DNA from: Hyphomicrobiales bacterium | Lineage (GTDB): Bacteria > Pseudomonadota > Alphaproteobacteria > Rhizobiales > Beijerinckiaceae | Assembly: GCA_015655535.1 (NCBI GenBank) | Contig: JAATEW010000127.1 | Span: forward strand, 1 to 5,660 | Length of the DNA: 5,660 bases | Direction of reading: 5' to 3' | In this document: one piece after another, positions 1 through 5,651 of the stretch | Layout: every line of letters starts with the position of its first letter | Position numbering within the stretch: position 1 is the stretch's first letter | Made by a program: the position numbers and the translations under genes | Notes under the pieces: generated by a model | Database searches by the model: none | Told to the model about the DNA's origin: nothing | Seen by the model: the letters and a program-made list of their open reading frames with translations, nothing else

Positions 1-696
1 ATCGAATCTTACGTCGCTGTTCCGTCCCGGTCGATCACCATTCCGCACGCCGCGGGCCCTGGTACGGCGACTGTCCATCTCGCCGGCATTGCGCAAGAGT
101 TTCTGGCGGTCGGTGAAGCCTGGGATCTCGGCAATGGTTGGGGCGTGTCCGAATTCGTCGGCGCTTACGGCCCGAGCAACGGCCTCGGCGGCGTTGTCGA
201 TTTCTGGACCTTCAACGAACGCTTCGGTGTGACCTGGGCCCAGAACGGATGGAGCTTCACGGGCCACGTCATTTACGGTGTCACGGGCAACAATCTGTCG
301 TCGAATGCCGGCGGCATCTTTGGTACGCCCGGCGGCTATGGCACAAAGACGAGCCCGAACTACGTCAACTTGGATTTGACCGGCACTTACACCTACGGCA
401 AGTGGACCCTGGGTGCTGTCGGCTTCGGATCGTGGGACGTCAGCGGCGTGAGCGCTCCCTTCGGCCTCGCTCAGCCTCCGAAGCAGAGCCAGTTCGCGGT
501 CGGCCCCTTCGTCGGCTACAATTTCGGCCCGGTCATTCTTCAGGCCTGGGTGACGCGTGACATAGCCGTGTCGAACTACTTCAACAGCGTGCCCGCGCCT
601 TTCCAAGAAAAAACCTACGAGACCCGCGGCTGGCTGCGTGTGATCGTTCCGCTGTGGACTGCTCCGGCCCCGGCTCCGGTCGTCGCCAAGTACTGA
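1..696 (+). CDS. Outer-membrane beta-barrel protein of the phenol MetA-pathway 'transporter' type, 5'-truncated
   Basis: The reading frame is open from the first base of the window to a TGA at 694-696, giving 231 visible residues, so the start and any signal peptide lie outside. The GTG at 145 is only an internal valine codon: the frame upstream is uninterrupted and reads like the same protein. The sequence alternates short hydrophobic/aromatic strands with Gly/Asn/Ser-rich turns. It contains segments such as 'WDLGNGWGVS', 'NLDLTGTYTYGKWTLGAVGFG', 'FVGYNFGPVILQAWVTRD' and 'TRGWLRVIVPLW', typical of the PF13557/COG4313 family, which is often annotated simply as 'transporter'. Members are predicted outer-membrane channels, some linked to uptake of hydrophobic or aromatic compounds; the substrate here is unknown. 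After the putative last strand ('VIVPLW') comes a Pro/Ala tail ending 'PVVAKY', which the two downstream porins share. Only 54 nt with no visible terminator separate it from the next gene, so co-transcription is possible. Family assignment is from recalled resemblance. Confidence 0.75.
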   Translation: MESYVAVPSRSITIPHAAGPGTATVHLAGIAQEFLAVGEAWDLGNGWGVSEFVGAYGPSNGLGGVVDFWTFNERFGVTWAQNGWSFTGHVIYGVTGNNLSSNAGGIFGTPGGYGTKTSPNYVNLDLTGTYTYGKWTLGAVGFGSWDVSGVSAPFGLAQPPKQSQFAVGPFVGYNFGPVILQAWVTRDIAVSNYFNSVPAPFQEKTYETRGWLRVIVPLWTAPAPAPVVAKY

Positions 697-750
697 ACTT
701 CGAACTGATAAAACCGAAACCGAATTCAACTTTCTAAAGGGGATTTCCTC

Positions 751-1545
751 ATGATACGCAAATTCTCCATGGCGACGGCCGTGCTGATGGCAGCGAGTGC
801 GTCTGCCTTGGCCGCGGACCTCCCGCGCCGCACACCTCCGCCGGTCTTCGTGCCGCCGCCGCTCTTCACCTGGACCGGCCTCTATGTCGGTGGTCAAGTT
901 GGCTATACCTGGGGCCAGGACAACAGCGCAGGCACTTTGTCGGCCGGTGGCGTGCCGCTCGCTGGTTATAACACCTATAACAGCCCGAATGGCGAACTCG
1001 GCGGCGCTCACATTGGCTATAACTACCAGATCAGCCAGTTCGTGGTCGGCGTCGAAGGCGACGTGAATGGCACGGACTTCAACAATGCGGGCACCGGCTC
1101 TTCTTTCCCGGCTGGCGCGTTCGTCTCGCTTAGCACGCGTATTCCGATCGAAGGTTCGGCCCGCGGTCGTATCGGTATCGCCTGGGACCACTGGTTGTTC
1201 TTCGCAACCGGCGGCGCGGCCTTCGCGGATATCGAGCACAGCTATGCGCTCGGAGCGGCTGCCGTCGGGTTCCTTAACGACCCCGCCAACCCCTATTCGA
1301 AGACCCGCGTCGGCTGGACCGTCGGCGGTGGCGTCGAATATGCGCTGAATAATAATTGGTCGGTACGCGCCGAATACCGTTACTCGGACTTCGGCAATAA
1401 CTCGGACTTCGTCTTCAGCAGCCCGCTCTTCGGCGGTCTCGCGGCTGCCAACCGCAGCCATGTGACTCAGAACGCTGTGACGGTCGGCTTCAGCTACAAG
1501 TTCGATTGGTATACGCCGCCGGCTCCGGTCGTCGCGAAATATTGA
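751..1545 (+). CDS. Omp25/Omp31-like outer-membrane beta-barrel porin (first paralogue)
   Basis: This 264-residue protein is predicted to be exported and folded into the outer membrane as a small beta-barrel (OMP_b-brl/Omp25-Omp31 family). Residues 1-21 form a signal peptide (basic 'MIRK', hydrophobic core, cleavage about 'SALA|ADLP'). A proline-rich linker with 'PPPVFVPPP' follows, then the first strand 'FTWTGLYVGGQVGYTWG'. Family hallmarks include 'GGAHIGYNYQ', 'GVEGDV', 'GRIGIAWDHWLFFATGGAAFAD', 'GWTVGGGVEYAL', 'NNWSVRAEYRYSDFG' and the last strand 'AVTVGFSYKF'. A short extension ending 'PVVAKY' follows that strand. The ATG at 751 is supported by AAAGGGGA at 736-743, about 7 nt upstream, and by the well-placed signal peptide. 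The next gene is a paralogue with near-identical N-terminal and strand segments but different loops. Related proteins are abundant structural porins in Brucella, Bradyrhizobium and relatives; a specific substrate cannot be inferred. Confidence 0.93.
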   Translation: MIRKFSMATAVLMAASASALAADLPRRTPPPVFVPPPLFTWTGLYVGGQVGYTWGQDNSAGTLSAGGVPLAGYNTYNSPNGELGGAHIGYNYQISQFVVGVEGDVNGTDFNNAGTGSSFPAGAFVSLSTRIPIEGSARGRIGIAWDHWLFFATGGAAFADIEHSYALGAAAVGFLNDPANPYSKTRVGWTVGGGVEYALNNNWSVRAEYRYSDFGNNSDFVFSSPLFGGLAAANRSHVTQNAVTVGFSYKFDWYTPPAPVVAKY

Positions 1546-1561
1546 TCTAAAGTTTGATGCT

Positions 1562-1591
1562 ACCCCACCCTTGTCTCGGCATGGGTGGGGT
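1562..1591 (+). terminator. GC-rich hairpin after the first porin, possible terminator or attenuator
   Basis: A perfect 9-bp inverted repeat (ACCCCACCC at 1562-1570, GGGTGGGGT at 1583-1591) encloses a 12-nt loop and lies 17 nt after the porin stop codon. The stem is strong, but the sequence after it (TGTGCCTTTC) is only weakly T-rich. Intrinsic termination is therefore plausible but not certain; it could also stabilise the 3' end of the upstream mRNA or give partial read-through into the next porin. Confidence 0.5.
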
Positions 1592-1679
1592 TGTGCCTTT
1601 CAGGACACAGATACTTCAAAAGCAGGCTATCCGGCGATTTCGCCGTGAATTAGGCCTTGATTCGAAGAGACCCAGGTGC

Positions 1680-1683
1680 GAGG
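1680..1683 (+). promoter_or_regulatory. Ribosome binding site deciding the start of the second porin
   Basis: GAGG, within AGGTGCGAGGTC, ends 8 nt before the ATG at 1692. This site and the signal peptide that begins exactly at that ATG favour 1692 over the in-frame ATG at 1554. The 1554 start would add 46 residues, would run through the hairpin of the upstream gene, and would bury the signal sequence. Confidence 0.6.
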
Positions 1684-1691
1684 TCTTGTGC

Positions 1692-2435
1692 ATGTTTAAA
1701 CGTCTTATTCCCCTCATCGCTTTTCTCAGCGCCCCCGGCTTTGCTCTGGCCGCTGATCTGCCGTCTCACAAGGCGCCGCCGCCGGTCTTCGTACCGCCTC
1801 CGATCTTCACCTGGACCGGCGTCTATGTCGGCGGTCAGATCGGTTATGGCTGGGGCAACGACCGCATGTCAGTGCCGGCCTTTTTCGCCGCCCCGACCAC
1901 CAGCCCGGAAGGCGTGGTGGGCGGTGCGCACATCGGTTATAATTACCAGGTGAACCAGTTCGTCCTCGGCGTTGAAGGCGACGTCGATGGCACGAGCATT
2001 TCGAAGAACATCTTCGATCCGCTCACCGGTACGACATTCGGCACGCGCATTCCGGTCGAGGGATCGGTCCGCGGCCGCATCGGTGTCGCTTGGGATCGTG
2101 CCCTGTTCTACGCAACGGGCGGCGCGGCTTTTGCCGACCTCCAAAAGTCCTATACGGTCGGTTCGTTCCCCTTCTTCGGCGGCGCAGGGCCGTTCTACCT
2201 CCAGAACTCGCAGGGGCGCGTCGGTTGGACCGTCGGCGGCGGCGTTGAATATGCCATCACCAATAATTGGTCGGTGCGCGGCGAATACCGCTATACGGAC
2301 TTCGGGCATCAGACCGATGTGGTGACAGCAGCGGCTCCGGTCGATCATCACGAGGTCGAGCATGCGGTGCGCGTCGGCTTCAGCTATAAATTCGAAATGT
2401 ACGCGCCGCCGCCGCCGGTGGTCGCGAAATACTGA
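1692..2435 (+). CDS. Omp25/Omp31-like outer-membrane beta-barrel porin (second paralogue)
   Basis: This 247-residue paralogue of the preceding porin is also predicted to be an outer-membrane beta-barrel. Residues 1-20 are a signal peptide ('MFKRLIPLIAFL', cleavage about 'FALA|ADLP'). The linker 'APPPVFVPPP' and first strand 'FTWTGVYVGGQIGYGWG' follow. Blocks nearly identical to the neighbour include 'GGAHIGYNYQVNQFVLGVEGD', 'GTRIPVEGSVRGRIGVAWD', 'ATGGAAFAD', 'GRVGWTVGGGVEYAI' and 'NNWSVRGEYRYTDFG'. The final strand is 'VRVGFSYKF' and the tail ends 'PPVVAKY'. Differences cluster between these blocks, where surface loops are expected (for example around residues 56-75 and 155-175). The pair therefore looks like a tandem duplication that kept its barrel and diversified its exposed parts. 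It has its own leader of about 100 nt after a hairpin and is followed by a strong terminator, so it may be transcribed separately from the first porin. Confidence 0.93.
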   Translation: MFKRLIPLIAFLSAPGFALAADLPSHKAPPPVFVPPPIFTWTGVYVGGQIGYGWGNDRMSVPAFFAAPTTSPEGVVGGAHIGYNYQVNQFVLGVEGDVDGTSISKNIFDPLTGTTFGTRIPVEGSVRGRIGVAWDRALFYATGGAAFADLQKSYTVGSFPFFGGAGPFYLQNSQGRVGWTVGGGVEYAITNNWSVRGEYRYTDFGHQTDVVTAAAPVDHHEVEHAVRVGFSYKFEMYAPPPPVVAKY

Positions 2436-2478
2436 CGCTCACGGCTTAGCCTGTAAGCGAGGTTCAGATCAAAGACGC

Positions 2479-2508
2479 AAAGGCCAGTTTCGACTGGCCT
2501 TTTTGTTT
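2479..2508 (+). terminator. Strong rho-independent terminator after the porin cluster
   Basis: A perfect 10-bp stem (AAAGGCCAGT at 2479-2488, ACTGGCCTTT at 2493-2502) closes on a stable TTCG tetraloop. The T tract TTTTTGTTT (2500-2508) follows immediately, starting in the last bases of the stem. It sits 43 nt after the porin stop and isolates rimO from the outer-membrane cluster. Confidence 0.95.
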
Positions 2509-2582
2509 GAGCGCGGCGCGCCAGGTCTTGGTCTCGCCCTTTCAAGTTGCCAAGGGCATGGGCCGCGTGGCAAGCCTCCTTA

Positions 2583-3983
2583 ATGACCTCTGACCTCAAA
2601 ATGACGCCCGACGCAGCAGCCGAAGCCTTAGCAGAAGCCTTTCCTGCCCTGCCCGATCGAAGCGCAGCCGTGACCGCGCCCAAAATCTCCTTCGTCTCGC
2701 TCGGCTGCCCCAAGGCGCTCGTCGACAGCGAGCGAATCATCACCCAATTGCGGGCTGAGGGCTATGAGCTCACCAAGAACCACGGCGGCGCCGATGCCGT
2801 CATCGTCAATACCTGCGGATTTCTCGACAGCGCCAAGGCCGAGTCGCTGGCCTCAATTGAGGCCGCGCTTGCGGAAAACGGCAAGGTGATCGTCACAGGC
2901 TGCATGGGCGCCGAGGCGGCGAGCCTCAAAGGCGCCTTCCCGGCGTTACATGCGATCACGGGCCCACAGGATTACGAGAGCGTCATGAAGGCGGTCCACG
3001 GTGCCGCTCCGGCCCCGCACGACCCCTATGCGGACCTCGTGCCGGCGCAGGGCATCAGGCTCACGCCGCGCCACTACGCCTATTTGAAGATCTCGGAAGG
3101 CTGCAACAACCGCTGCTCCTTCTGCATCATCCCGCAGTTGCGCGGCGATCTCGTCTCGCGGCCCGCGGGCGACGTGCTGCGCGAGGCCGAAAAGCTCGTC
3201 GCGGCCGGCGTCAAAGAACTGCTCGTCATCGCCCAGGACACCGGTGCCTATGGGCTCGATCTGCATTATGCGGAGAGCCAATATCAGGACCGCGTAGTGG
3301 CGGCGAAATTCATCGATCTGATGCGCGAGCTTTCGGGCTTCGGCGTGTGGGTCCGGCTGCATTACATCTATCCCTATCCGCATATAGACGCCGCGATCGA
3401 GCTGATGGCCGAAGGCAAGATCCTGCCCTATCTCGACGTGCCCTTCCAGCATGCGAGCCCGCGCGTGCTGAAAGCCATGCGGCGCCCCGGCGATCAGGAG
3501 AAGACGCTCGAGCGCATTTTCGCCTGGCGGGCGCTCTGCCCCGACATCGTCCTGCGCTCGACCTTCATCGTCGGCTTTCCCGGCGAGACGGAGGAAGATT
3601 TTGAGCTCCTGCTCGACTGGATGGGCGAGGCGAAGCTCGATCGCGTCGGCGCGTTCAAATATGAGCCGGTCAAAGGCGCCGCCGCCAATGATCTCGGCCT
3701 TCCTATGGTGGCGCCGGAGGTGCAGGAGATCCGCTACCGGCGCTTCATGGAAAAGGCGCAGGCGATCAGCGCCAAGAAGCTGAAAGATAAGATCGGCAAA
3801 CGGTGCCAAGTGATTGTGGATGCTGCCGGACCGCGTTCGGCGGTTGGCCGCGGCAAGGGCGATGCGCCCGAGATCGACGGCAAGGTGCATATCACCTCGC
3901 ACCGGCCATTGCGGGCGGGCGAGATCGTCAGCGTGAAGATCGAGCGCGCAGATGCCTATGATCTTTACGGGAGCGCGGTTTAG
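2583..3983 (+). CDS. rimO: Ribosomal protein S12 (aspartate) methylthiotransferase RimO
   Basis: RimO is a cytoplasmic radical-SAM enzyme that adds a methylthio group to the beta-carbon of a conserved aspartate of ribosomal protein S12. Counting from the ATG at 2583 (466 residues), the N-terminal MTTase domain supplies the cysteines of the auxiliary 4Fe-4S cluster: C42 ('SLGCPK'), C78 ('VNTCGF') and C107 ('VTGCMG'). The radical-SAM motif CxxxCxxC is C174, C178 and C181 ('EGCNNRCSFC'). Core motifs 'LDVPFQHAS' and 'FIVGFPGETEEDF' (about 328-340) follow, and a C-terminal TRAM domain covers about 400-466. 'SLGCPKALVDSERI' and 'DVPFQHAS' with 'MRRPG' separate it from MiaB. The start is uncertain: TTG 2547, ATG 2583 and ATG 2601 are all in frame, none has a clear Shine-Dalgarno, and homology only begins near 'APKISFVSLGCPK'. 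All catalytic residues are present. Its last 29 codons occur again downstream at 4153-4242. Confidence 0.97.
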   Translation: MTSDLKMTPDAAAEALAEAFPALPDRSAAVTAPKISFVSLGCPKALVDSERIITQLRAEGYELTKNHGGADAVIVNTCGFLDSAKAESLASIEAALAENGKVIVTGCMGAEAASLKGAFPALHAITGPQDYESVMKAVHGAAPAPHDPYADLVPAQGIRLTPRHYAYLKISEGCNNRCSFCIIPQLRGDLVSRPAGDVLREAEKLVAAGVKELLVIAQDTGAYGLDLHYAESQYQDRVVAAKFIDLMRELSGFGVWVRLHYIYPYPHIDAAIELMAEGKILPYLDVPFQHASPRVLKAMRRPGDQEKTLERIFAWRALCPDIVLRSTFIVGFPGETEEDFELLLDWMGEAKLDRVGAFKYEPVKGAAANDLGLPMVAPEVQEIRYRRFMEKAQAISAKKLKDKIGKRCQVIVDAAGPRSAVGRGKGDAPEIDGKVHITSHRPLRAGEIVSVKIERADAYDLYGSAV

Positions 3984-4019
3984 TTTAAACTGGCCTGATG
4001 CACTAATAGCGGTGTGCGA

Positions 4020-4073
4020 ACCTTCTCCCTGTGGGAGAAGGTGGCTTGCGAAGCAAGCCGGATGAGGGGTTAC
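4020..4073 (+). repeat. Palindromic intergenic repeat, copy 1 (two stacked hairpins)
   Basis: The outer hairpin is CCTTCTCCC (4021-4029), loop TGT, GGGAGAAGG (4033-4041). The second is GGCTTGC (4043-4049), loop GAA, GCAAGCC (4053-4059), followed by the conserved end GGATGAGGGGTTAC (4060-4073). It resembles the abundant rhizobial intergenic palindromes whose core reads 'CCCTCTCCC...GGGAGAGGG...GTGAGGGG'. Such short repeats are non-coding and usually lie between genes. Naming it as a specific family (RIME-like or REP-like) would need a genome-wide comparison. Confidence 0.85.
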
Positions 4074-4093
4074 CGCCCCTGAATTCCAAGACC

Positions 4094-4145
4094 GTAACCC
4101 CTCACCCGCCGCCTCCGGCGGCACCCTCTCCCACAGGGAGAGGGT
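4094..4145 (-). repeat. Palindromic intergenic repeat, copy 2 (inverted relative to copy 1)
   Basis: Read on the minus strand, this copy has the same layout as copy 1: an outer hairpin with arms CCCTCTCCC and GGGAGAGGG around TGT, a second hairpin with arms GCCGCC and GGCGGC, then GGGTGAGGGGTTAC. Plus-strand positions are 4124-4132/4136-4144 for the outer stem and 4108-4113/4117-4122 for the inner stem. The ends GTAACCCCTCA (4094-4104) and TGAGGGGTTAC (4063-4073) are exact reverse complements, so the two copies form a composite inverted repeat with a 20-nt spacer. Confidence 0.85.
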
Positions 4146-4242
4146 TGCACACGCCTCGCACCGGCCGCTGCGGATGGGCGAGATTGTCAGCGTAAAGATC
4201 GAGCGAGCGGATGCCTATGATCTCTACGGGAGCGCGGTTTAG
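4146..4242 (+). pseudogene. Second copy of the 3' end of rimO (fragment)
   Basis: Positions 4153-4242 match 3894-3983 of rimO at 80 of 90 bases without gaps, ending at the same TAG. Weaker similarity reaches back to about 4146 if one base is missing. The fragment encodes 'ASHRPLRMGEIVSVKIERAD' and then the same nine final residues as RimO ('AYDLYGSAV'). That is the end of the TRAM domain, with only two residue changes. It has no start codon or ribosome binding site and abuts the second palindromic repeat, so it is not expected to be expressed as a protein. Similarity stops at the stop codon: the sequences after the two TAGs are unrelated. Seven of the nine changed codons are synonymous, which implies divergence while under coding constraint. 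Confidence 0.9.
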
Positions 4243-4338
4243 GGCACGAATAATTCCGTGCAGCGGGTTCTCGCCCACCCCGCGCCATAGATTCAAGGAT
4301 AGACTTTCTATCAACGGCGAAGGCCAGTTGATTCATCA

Positions 4339-4659
4339 TTAGTCCACCTCGTAACCAAGGTGCCGTAGACCGTCAGCGAGCCTCCTGTAGTTAGGGCTCC
4401 AGAACACTACGAATTCAGGTGAGTTGCTGTCCGTGTGCTGTATGCGCAATCCCCTACTGAATATGCCGACATGACGGCTCAGGCGCGTCATACGGCTTCT
4501 CGGAAACTCCAAATTAGAGCCCGCACACAAAAGCTGAATCGTGCCCGCATCTGCCGTTAAGACGGCGCATGGCCATGTCCATCGAAACCAATCAGTTGTC
4601 GCGCCGCCACGTTGCCAGAATTCACGCCCGACGTTTTTCATGGCTTCGAAGTTGTACAT
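4339..4659 (-). CDS. Small uncharacterised protein, 106 residues
   Basis: I do not recognise this gene with certainty. It encodes 106 residues with no signal peptide and no clear membrane segment, so it is probably cytoplasmic. It is rich in aromatic residues and arginine ('DWFRWTWPCAVLTAD', 'GIFSRGLRIQH', 'EFVVFWSPNYRRLADGLRHLGYEVD'). Alternating short beta-type stretches followed by one C-terminal helix (about residues 89-102) would fit a small PH/GRAM-like fold, but that is inference from pattern alone. The ATG at 4659 lies 17 nt after the qor stop, suggesting co-transcription; a second in-frame ATG at 4641 ('MKNVGREFW') is an alternative start, and neither has a strong Shine-Dalgarno. Two 60-base samples (4381-4440, 4501-4560) have about 52-53% GC against 75% in a sample of qor (5161-5220), hinting at a different origin. 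No convincing longer gene overlaps it on the plus strand. Confidence 0.65.
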   Translation of the reverse strand: MYNFEAMKNVGREFWQRGGATTDWFRWTWPCAVLTADAGTIQLLCAGSNLEFPRSRMTRLSRHVGIFSRGLRIQHTDSNSPEFVVFWSPNYRRLADGLRHLGYEVD

Positions 4660-4676
4660 GCGCGCTGCCTACCGTC

Positions 4677-5651
4677 TCACACCACCAGCACCGTCGAGCC
4701 GGTCGTCGCGCGGCTTTCCAGATCCTGATGGACGCGCACCACATCGTCGAGCTTAGCGACTTCGTTGACGGCGATCTTCACATCGCCCTTGGTGACGACG
4801 CGGAAGAGATCGCGCGCGGTCTTCTCAAGGTCTTCCTGCGTGGCCGTATAAGTCGCCAGCGTCGGGCGCGTCGCATAGAGCGAGCCGCGTTTCGTCAGTT
4901 CCGCCAGCGAGAAATCCTCGATCGCGCCCGAGGCCGACCCGAAGCTCACGAAGAGGCCGAGCGGGCGCAGGCAATCGAGCGAGGCCGGAAAGGTCGCCTG
5001 CCCGACGCCGTCGTAAACCACGTCGCAGAGCTTGCCCTTGGTGATCTCTTTGACCCGCGCGGCAAAATCCTCCTCATTGTAGAGGATCACATGTTTCGCG
5101 CCGGCCTTTTTGGCGAGTTTTGCTTTCTCCGGCGAACCCGCCGTGCCGATCACCGTCGCGCCGAGCGCCTTCGCCCATTGGCAGAGGATCTGGCCGGTGC
5201 CGCCGGCCGCCGCCTGAACGAGAACCCGGTCGCCGTCCTTCACTTTATAGCAGCGCCGCAGCAGATAGCGCGCCGTGAAGCCCTTGAGCATCATGCCGGC
5301 GGCCGTCTCATAGGAAATGCTTTTGGGCAGTTTGATGAGCCGGTCCGCGGGAACGACACGCTCCTCGGCATAGCAGCCGAGTGACGCGACATAGGCGACG
5401 CGGTCGCCCTCCTTGAACCCCTTCACGCCCTTGCCGAGCGCCACGACTTCGCCCGCCGCTTCATTGCCGGGTGTGAAGGGAAAAGCGGGCGCCGGATAAT
5501 GGCCGTTGCGGAAATAGACATCGATGAAATTCACGCCGATCGCATGATTGCGGACGAGCACTTCACCCGGGCCCGTCGGCGGAATCTCGATATCCTCGAT
5601 CCGCATGACCTCCGGACCACCCACTTCATGAACGCGAACTGCTTTGACCAT
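4677..5651 (-). CDS. qor: NADPH:quinone oxidoreductase (zeta-crystallin type, MDR superfamily)
   Basis: This complete 324-residue cytoplasmic enzyme is expected to reduce quinones with NADPH. It reads closely along E. coli QOR as I recall it. The N-terminal GroES-like domain (about 1-125) has 'GGPEVM', 'NHAIGVNFIDVYFRNGHYP', 'PGNEAAGEV' and 'GDRVAYV'. The Rossmann domain has the nucleotide motif 'AAAGGTG' (147-153) followed by 'QWAKALGATVIGTAGSPEKA'. Later hallmarks are 'VVYDGVGQATF', 'SFGSASGAI', 'GSLYATRPTL' and the end 'DLESRATTGSTVLVV'. The zinc-alcohol-dehydrogenase signature is absent: the position of GHE reads 'GNE' and the structural cysteine cluster is missing, as expected for zinc-free quinone reductases. 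The ATG at 5651 fits the family N-terminus; only 9 nt of upstream sequence are visible, without a clear ribosome binding site. The 106-residue gene follows 17 nt downstream. Confidence 0.95.
   Translation of the reverse strand: MVKAVRVHEVGGPEVMRIEDIEIPPTGPGEVLVRNHAIGVNFIDVYFRNGHYPAPAFPFTPGNEAAGEVVALGKGVKGFKEGDRVAYVASLGCYAEERVVPADRLIKLPKSISYETAAGMMLKGFTARYLLRRCYKVKDGDRVLVQAAAGGTGQILCQWAKALGATVIGTAGSPEKAKLAKKAGAKHVILYNEEDFAARVKEITKGKLCDVVYDGVGQATFPASLDCLRPLGLFVSFGSASGAIEDFSLAELTKRGSLYATRPTLATYTATQEDLEKTARDLFRVVTKGDVKIAVNEVAKLDDVVRVHQDLESRATTGSTVLVV

Larger units (their letters stand above)
3984..4338. other. Gene-free interval between convergent rimO and the small minus-strand gene
   Basis: These 355 nt hold two inverted palindromic repeats (4020-4145) and the duplicated rimO tail (4146-4242), listed separately. 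The remaining 96 nt (4243-4338) contain only weak inverted repeats: GCACG/CGTGC at 4244-4248/4257-4261, and GATAGA-CTT-TCTATC at 4298-4312. Neither has a T tract on either strand, so I do not call them terminators. I see no credible gene here; the open frames across the repeats are by-products of the palindromes. Confidence 0.7.

Noticed and set aside
145..147. GTG as the start of the first gene
   Set aside because: The same frame is open to the left edge and reads as the continuing barrel protein, so the gene is truncated by the window.
1554..1691. 46-residue N-terminal extension of the second porin
   Set aside because: The signal peptide begins at the ATG at 1692, which has its own ribosome binding site, and the extension overlaps the hairpin of the upstream gene.
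1869..2363. 164-codon minus-strand open frame inside the second porin
   Set aside because: It is antisense to a certain porin gene and has no recognisable protein features.
2509..2582. Promoter for rimO
   Set aside because: Initiation must lie between the terminator and the gene if rimO has its own transcript, but I could not find a convincing pair of promoter boxes.
4020..4041. Outer hairpin of copy 1 as the rimO terminator
   Set aside because: The stem is strong but is followed by TGGCTTGC rather than a T tract, and the same structure occurs in inverse orientation, so it is better explained as a repeat.
2946..4124. 392-codon minus-strand open frame opposite rimO
   Set aside because: Its translation is arginine/alanine/histidine-rich with no recognisable domain, and it runs from the palindromic repeats into the antisense of a clear rimO.
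4020..4145. Repeat pair as a CRISPR array or as an insertion sequence
   Set aside because: There are only two copies in inverted orientation with no regular spacers, and no transposase frame lies between or beside them.
4569..5384. 271-codon plus-strand open frame opposite qor
   Set aside because: It is antisense to a well-conserved full-length qor, and its arginine/alanine/glutamate-rich sequence is typical of a shadow frame in GC-rich DNA.
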